Program-made: the position numbers and the translations under genes | Shown: in pieces, positions 60,169 through 64,000 of the stretch | Position numbering within the stretch: the first letter of the stretch is position 1 | How the letters are laid out: the number at the start of each line of letters is the position of its first letter | Notes under the pieces: model-generated | Databases searched by the model: none | Seen by the model: only the letters and a program-made list of their open reading frames with translations | Told to the model about the DNA's origin: nothing | Source: DATFVA01 sp963771705 | Lineage (GTDB): Bacteria; Bacteroidota; Ignavibacteria; Ignavibacteriales; Ignavibacteriaceae | Length of the DNA stretch: 64,000 bases | NCBI GenBank assembly: GCA_963771705.1 | Contig: CAVYUP010000002.1 | Span: 62,001-126,000, forward strand | Direction of reading: 5' to 3'

Positions 60169-61350
60169 TTATACAGGGTGATAGGCGCAGCTGGACCCAA
60201 CCCAGGTTTTGTTTTTGTTGAAATCCACCCCCATCATTTTTCCTTTACTCATCCTTACCAGGTTGTTCACCAGTATAGGTTGATCCTGCCATATAAACAT
60301 CATACGGATTTCTATTTTGGAGAGTTCATTATCCGGAGTTTCGATAACAGGAACATAGTCAACTTTCCTCTGAAGGATATAGTTTTCCTTGTCTTTTATT
60401 TCATCTAGCAGTTTTCGGGTAATATCCACTTTAACTCCCAGCCCTGCAAAAGAAAATAGAGGCTTAAGAACGTAGCTGCTTAAATCATCAGGATATTCTT
60501 CGAGTTCATTCAGGTAGTAGCATTCGGGTACGTATTTACTCTTTAGCAGCGGGAGTGAATGCTTGCTTATTTTGAAGAACCAGTTTGGATGGCCTGCCCA
60601 GCTTACATGCAGATCTTGCGTCAGATCGATATTGTATTTGATATTTTTCCGTTTAAGTTCATCAAAAATTACACGGTTATAAATTTTGGTTACCGGTACT
60701 AGTCTGCCATCTTCTTTATAAAAAAGCTTTTTTCCATCCTGTATTATTTCCGAAATATCCACAGTCTTTATTCCAAAGAATTTTTCAGTAACGGCAAAAT
60801 CGATTCGTGTTTTCTGCTTCTCCGGTTCTATTTCCATCAGTATTACGTTCTCAGGATCTGCTTCTCCAACTATTACATCTCTCAGCATTTTCAGGTATGT
60901 CTCTTCCTCAAGACCGTCAAAATAAGTGGTAAACCCGGAAGGAATTCCGAAATGTTTTCTCAGCAGACGCTCATAATAAGCCTGGTAGCCATATATTGTC
61001 GGGAAGCCCTGCAGTTCTATAAGGGATGGAACGAGCTTTCCGCCAGCGTTTCTGCAGACGGCAAAGTCTATTGAAAGAAAAATCGGATGATCATCTTCGC
61101 CGGGTACCGATAACCCTGAAGGAATAGCTGATTGGGAGCGCAGCTTAAAATCGTCAGTCCTGAGCTGCTGAACTATTCCATCCGAAGCTTTTATCAGTTC
61201 ATTGGCGAAATCCCGTGTTAGGAAAACCGGCGTCTCGGAAATTCGGAAATCAGCGGGAAACCTAACCCCGCTATTTATATCCCTGATGAATTCATCATAT
61301 TTCTTTTTTGTGAAGGCTGCATTAAATTCTTTTCTTAGTTGAGGAATCAT
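60169..61350 (-). CDS. ATP-grasp-like ligase, second of the cluster
   Basis: 393 residues. The C-terminal part fits an ATP-grasp domain: YVLKPLFSFAGLGV (Lys296 and glycine loop), YILQRKV (hinge), EIRMMFIW (Glu347) and NLVRMSKGKMMGVDFN. The N-terminal 250 residues contain LIELQGFPTIYGYQAYYERLL and KIYNRVIFDELKRKNI, which I cannot place; they recall glutathionylspermidine-synthase-like proteins. It is separated from the glutamine amidotransferase by 8 bp. It probably ligates a carboxylate and an amine. Confidence 0.6.
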   Translation of the reverse strand: MIPQLRKEFNAAFTKKKYDEFIRDINSGVRFPADFRISETPVFLTRDFANELIKASDGIVQQLRTDDFKLRSQSAIPSGLSVPGEDDHPIFLSIDFAVCRNAGGKLVPSLIELQGFPTIYGYQAYYERLLRKHFGIPSGFTTYFDGLEEETYLKMLRDVIVGEADPENVILMEIEPEKQKTRIDFAVTEKFFGIKTVDISEIIQDGKKLFYKEDGRLVPVTKIYNRVIFDELKRKNIKYNIDLTQDLHVSWAGHPNWFFKISKHSLPLLKSKYVPECYYLNELEEYPDDLSSYVLKPLFSFAGLGVKVDITRKLLDEIKDKENYILQRKVDYVPVIETPDNELSKIEIRMMFIWQDQPILVNNLVRMSKGKMMGVDFNKNKTWVGSSCAYHPV

Positions 61351-61358
61351 CGCCCGTG

Positions 61359-62189
61359 TTAAATGGAATATGTTGAGGATAGTTCTTTAATCGCGTTATC
61401 AAGAAACCCGGGTAGAATGGTCTTCCTGGTAAGCTTCACTTTATCATCGTCTTCAAGCCAGTTCAGCATCTGCTCGTACTTGCCGGCGCCAAACAGGTCT
61501 TCAACCTGCTTCCTGCGCTCATCCTGTCTGAAATGATAAAGCATGCTTTCCGGGTCGGCTTCGGGATGAAATTGTGTCCCTATTATTTCATCTGATAATC
61601 TTACTGACGTAAGGGCTCTTTCCTTTTTCCCCTCCACAACGGGAATTTCAAATGAAAGGATTTTTGCTCCAAGTTCATCAAATGTTTTCCGGTCAGGATC
61701 CGTTACCTGGTACTGCCTTATATCCGCGGCGTAAAATGGATCAGGAAGATTCTTAAGCAGTCCGTCTGATGAACCTTCTTCTGTCTTTGAAAAGGGGAGT
61801 AGCCCGAACGAGGTTTTATCTCTCTTCGATACCTTTCCCAGCTTGAAGAACCTGCTCATTAACTGGAAGGAATGGCAGATGAAGAAGATATACTTTTTTC
61901 TTTCGGGATTATTCTGGTTATGATTCCATATCCTGTCTACCAGCTCGAAATAATGCTTCTCCCACTGAGTCCCTTCTCCGTCAAACGGGTCGCCGGGACC
62001 ACCTGATGAAATAAAAATATCATAGTCATTCCCCGGTATCTCATCTTTAAACCGTGTCTCAAACACCTTATACTCAAATGCTAATCCATTTCCCATCCTG
62101 GTTTCTGAAAGGATGTCCTTTATACAGCGTATCCCTTCATTTGGTTCGTTGTTATATAAATCGATAACTGCTGCTTTAATCGAAGTCAA
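61359..62189 (-). CDS. Class I glutamine amidotransferase-like protein
   Basis: 276 residues from TTG 62189, chosen because GGAG lies 5 nt upstream; an earlier TTG at 62213 would add eight residues. The triad is complete: nucleophile Cys105 in FICHSFQLM, His208 and Glu210 in TQFHPE; the oxyanion strand is SSGGPGDP. It may release ammonia from glutamine for a partner, or hydrolyse gamma-glutamyl compounds like the GATase1-fold peptidases. Context with ligases favours a biosynthetic or recycling role. Confidence 0.8.
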   Translation of the reverse strand: MTSIKAAVIDLYNNEPNEGIRCIKDILSETRMGNGLAFEYKVFETRFKDEIPGNDYDIFISSGGPGDPFDGEGTQWEKHYFELVDRIWNHNQNNPERKKYIFFICHSFQLMSRFFKLGKVSKRDKTSFGLLPFSKTEEGSSDGLLKNLPDPFYAADIRQYQVTDPDRKTFDELGAKILSFEIPVVEGKKERALTSVRLSDEIIGTQFHPEADPESMLYHFRQDERRKQVEDLFGAGKYEQMLNWLEDDDKVKLTRKTILPGFLDNAIKELSSTYSI

Positions 62190-62220
62190 ATATTCTCCGT
62201 TTTTTAGTTCCAATAAATAA

Positions 62221-63336
62221 TCAATCCAGGTTCAACCCGTGATGAGTTTCGTCAATTATATAATCTACTACGTTTTTGGTGTCATACGATTGTTCCCACA
62301 CTTCAAGCTGACGGTCCGCTCCTGTTCCGTTCTCGCATATCTTTTTTATATAGTTAATCTCATTTCGCGACCCAAGTCCATCCACAACATCATCTACAAA
62401 CTCCAGAAGTTCATCTATCAGCTTTATCGTGTCCACCTCTGTCTGTTTCCCGAAATCAATCAGCTTTCCCTGTATCCCGTATCTCGCCGCCCGCCATTTG
62501 TTCTCCGCAATAAGCGCGCGCCGGTAAAGTCTGAATCCCAGGTTTTGTTTTATAAGTTTATGAAGCTTCGCAACTACCGCCTGCATCAGGGCGGCAAGGG
62601 CGATTGTCTCATCAACCCGCATCGGGAGATCGCACACCCTGAATTCGAGCGTTTCAAATATTGGATGAGCCCGGATATCCCACCAGATCTTCTTTGCGTC
62701 GTCGATACAATTGGTCTTTATCAGCAGCTTTATATAGTTGTCGTACTCGGAAAGACTGTTGAAATAATCAGGAATCCCTGTCCTTGGAAAGCGGTCGAAT
62801 ACCTTGCTCCTGTACGATTTGAATCCTGTGTTCCTCCCCAGCCAGAAAGGAGAGTTAGTTGATAAAGCAAAGATGTGTGGAAGAAAATACCTTACGGCAT
62901 TCATAACGTGAATTGCCATTTCACGATCATCTACGCCCACATGCACATGAAGTCCGAAGATAAGGTTCGCTCTCGCGATCTGCTGCATATCCGTAACAAT
63001 TGTTTTGTACCTCGGATGAGAGGTTATCTTCTGGTCTTTCCAGTGCGAGAAGGGATGTGTCCCCGCCGCGGCAATTCTTAAGTTTTTCCTGATAGCAAGT
63101 TTGGCAAGATCGCTCCGAAGCTTTGTAACCTGCTCCCGTGCGTCATGGATGTCCCTGCAGATGTTGGTGCCGACTTCCACAACCGACTGATGCATCTCGG
63201 GCTTAACGTTTTCAGCAAGGATCATCTTCCCGTCTTCCAGTATCTGCTGAATGTGCGAGCGAAGCTCCCGTGATTCAGGGTCTACTATCTGGAACTCCTC
63301 TTCAATTCCTAATGTAAATAATCCCGGCTCAGTCAT
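62221..63336 (-). CDS. COG2170/YbdK-type glutamate-cysteine ligase-like enzyme
   Basis: 371 residues. The N-terminal LGIEEEFQIVD, the HVHVGVDD motif and the C-terminal LIAENKWRAARYGIQGKLIDF are signatures of the YbdK carboxylate-amine ligase family (GCS2 fold). YbdK shows weak gamma-glutamylcysteine synthesis; the true substrate in most bacteria is unknown. It lies 7 bp before the amidotransferase and 27 bp after the ATP-grasp gene. Confidence 0.9.
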   Translation of the reverse strand: MTEPGLFTLGIEEEFQIVDPESRELRSHIQQILEDGKMILAENVKPEMHQSVVEVGTNICRDIHDAREQVTKLRSDLAKLAIRKNLRIAAAGTHPFSHWKDQKITSHPRYKTIVTDMQQIARANLIFGLHVHVGVDDREMAIHVMNAVRYFLPHIFALSTNSPFWLGRNTGFKSYRSKVFDRFPRTGIPDYFNSLSEYDNYIKLLIKTNCIDDAKKIWWDIRAHPIFETLEFRVCDLPMRVDETIALAALMQAVVAKLHKLIKQNLGFRLYRRALIAENKWRAARYGIQGKLIDFGKQTEVDTIKLIDELLEFVDDVVDGLGSRNEINYIKKICENGTGADRQLEVWEQSYDTKNVVDYIIDETHHGLNLD

Positions 63337-63363
63337 ATTTTATTTTTTTCGGTTAACAAAATA

Positions 63364-64000
63364 TCATTTCAGACTTTTATCATTAACGAACGAATTCATA
63401 AAATCCCCCCACGTAAGGTTATTCTTACCGGGCTTATGTTCTTTAGCCTTCCTTATTGCCATATTAGCCGAAGCTTCTACTATCCACTCAAAATTTTCTT
63501 CACCTACAGAGTTAATATCCGCATCGGGTGCGGGATTACAGAAATCAATGGCATAAGGAACTCCTTCACGCATCGCTATTTCAACGGTATTAAAATCATA
63601 TCCAAGCGCCCTGTTTATAGTCAGTACAGCTTCCTCTATCTGTTTAAGAACCTTCTTCTCAGCCTGCAGCCCGCCTTTTACATAACGTAGATGATGAGGC
63701 TGCCTTGGATCATACTGCATTATGTGAACTTCATTCCTATCAAGACAGTAACACCTGTAATAAGTATCAAAAATTATTTCTTCCTGAAGCATCATAACCA
63801 GCTGTCCGGTTTCATTGTATGCCTTAAAGAAGTCATCAGCATTGTTCAGCTTATAAACATTCTTCCATCCGCCGCCGGCAAAAGGTTTAAAGTAGGCGGG
63901 GAAGCCTGTATACTTGAACATGCCTTCCCAGTCAAGCGGATAGGCAAGGTTCCGGAATGAGTTCTCATTTGTGTCTGCCGGATGCTGGTTGGAAGGAAGA
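63364..64000 (-). CDS. ATP-grasp ligase, 5' end beyond window
   Basis: The frame is open to the window edge (26 codons before the first internal Met at 63921 continue with LPSNQHPADTNENSF), so the N-terminal part is missing. The visible region is the C-terminal half of an ATP-grasp domain: YFKPFAGGGWKNVYKL (ATP Lys and glycine loop), MMLQEEI (hinge), RCYCLDRNEVHIMQYDPR, and VEIAMREGVPYAIDFCNPAPDAD (metal-binding Glu/Asp/Asn). It is the first visible gene of the amidoligase cluster. Confidence 0.8.
   Translation of the reverse strand, partial: LPSNQHPADTNENSFRNLAYPLDWEGMFKYTGFPAYFKPFAGGGWKNVYKLNNADDFFKAYNETGQLVMMLQEEIIFDTYYRCYCLDRNEVHIMQYDPRQPHHLRYVKGGLQAEKKVLKQIEEAVLTINRALGYDFNTVEIAMREGVPYAIDFCNPAPDADINSVGEENFEWIVEASANMAIRKAKEHKPGKNNLTWGDFMNSFVNDKSLK

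Noticed and set aside
62239..62862. 207-residue plus-strand frame
   Set aside because: It is antisense to the YbdK-type gene and shows no family pattern.
1..64000. tRNA, rRNA, insertion sequence or prophage content
   Set aside because: No cloverleaf-type sequences, transposase, integrase or phage genes were recognised by eye; a tRNA scan was not possible.

Overview
The window looks like chromosome of a Gram-negative bacterium of the Bacteroidetes/Chlorobi superphylum, most likely an Ignavibacteria-type organism. Evidence: three large secreted proteins end in the type IX secretion (T9SS) C-terminal sorting domain with an NYPNPFNP signature typical of that group; a PorV/UPF0164-like outer-membrane protein, a complete aerotolerance (Bat) operon, the TPR-DUF4292-EnvC set, DUF4296 and menaquinone genes are all Bacteroidetes-style; and a few upstream regions match the Bacteroidetes TAnnTTTG promoter box. 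Lineage is inferred, not proven. No tRNA, rRNA, CRISPR array, insertion sequence or prophage gene was recognised. Layout: (1) 1-5.9 kb, minus strand: a truncated secreted protein, then menF-menD-menH (early menaquinone pathway, coupled by overlaps) and rsgA, which seems to start at an ATT codon. (2) 6-11.5 kb, minus strand: a cell-envelope block with a PorV-like barrel, two strange Tyr/Arg/Ser-rich lipoproteins, a YjbH-like barrel, a small membrane-anchored protein and an ATP-grasp ligase. (3) 11.6-17 kb, plus strand: TPR lipoprotein, DUF4292 lipoprotein, EnvC-like degenerate LytM protein, and an outer-membrane protein. (4) 17-20.6 kb: a repeat-bearing spacer, a HAD phosphatase, a membrane protein, a thiamine-binding protein, and a divergent RlmI-type rRNA methyltransferase with a palindrome between the divergent genes. 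(5) 20.8-29 kb, plus strand: moxR, DUF58, a BatD-like protein and batA-batB-batC-batD-batE. (6) 29-33.7 kb: M48 protease, PlsC, KdsB, a PLP enzyme, a HIT protein and a stand-alone B12-binding protein. (7) 33.7-41 kb: a T9SS-exported propeller protein, gap and pgk separated by structured RNA-like elements, rhomboid protease and a DUF4296 lipoprotein. (8) 41-54 kb: a long RecQ, a T9SS BNR-repeat protein, an ABC exporter with lipoprotein, 3-hydroxyacyl-CoA dehydrogenase, acetate kinase, an atypical SDR and a COG2509 flavoprotein. (9) 54-64 kb, minus strand: an amidoligase cluster (ATP-grasp, COG2170/YbdK ligase, class I glutamine amidotransferase, second ATP-grasp-like protein) followed by a very large GH13 protein and an exported PQQ-type sugar dehydrogenase. 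How it fits together: most genes are core metabolism or envelope biogenesis. The parts least explained by known biology are the amidoligase cluster at 60.2-64 kb with its oversized GH13 neighbour, the second ATP-grasp/membrane-anchor pair at 10.2-11.5 kb, the polyampholytic Tyr/Arg lipoproteins, and the structured non-coding stretch upstream of gap. All motif positions were read by eye; no database search was run.
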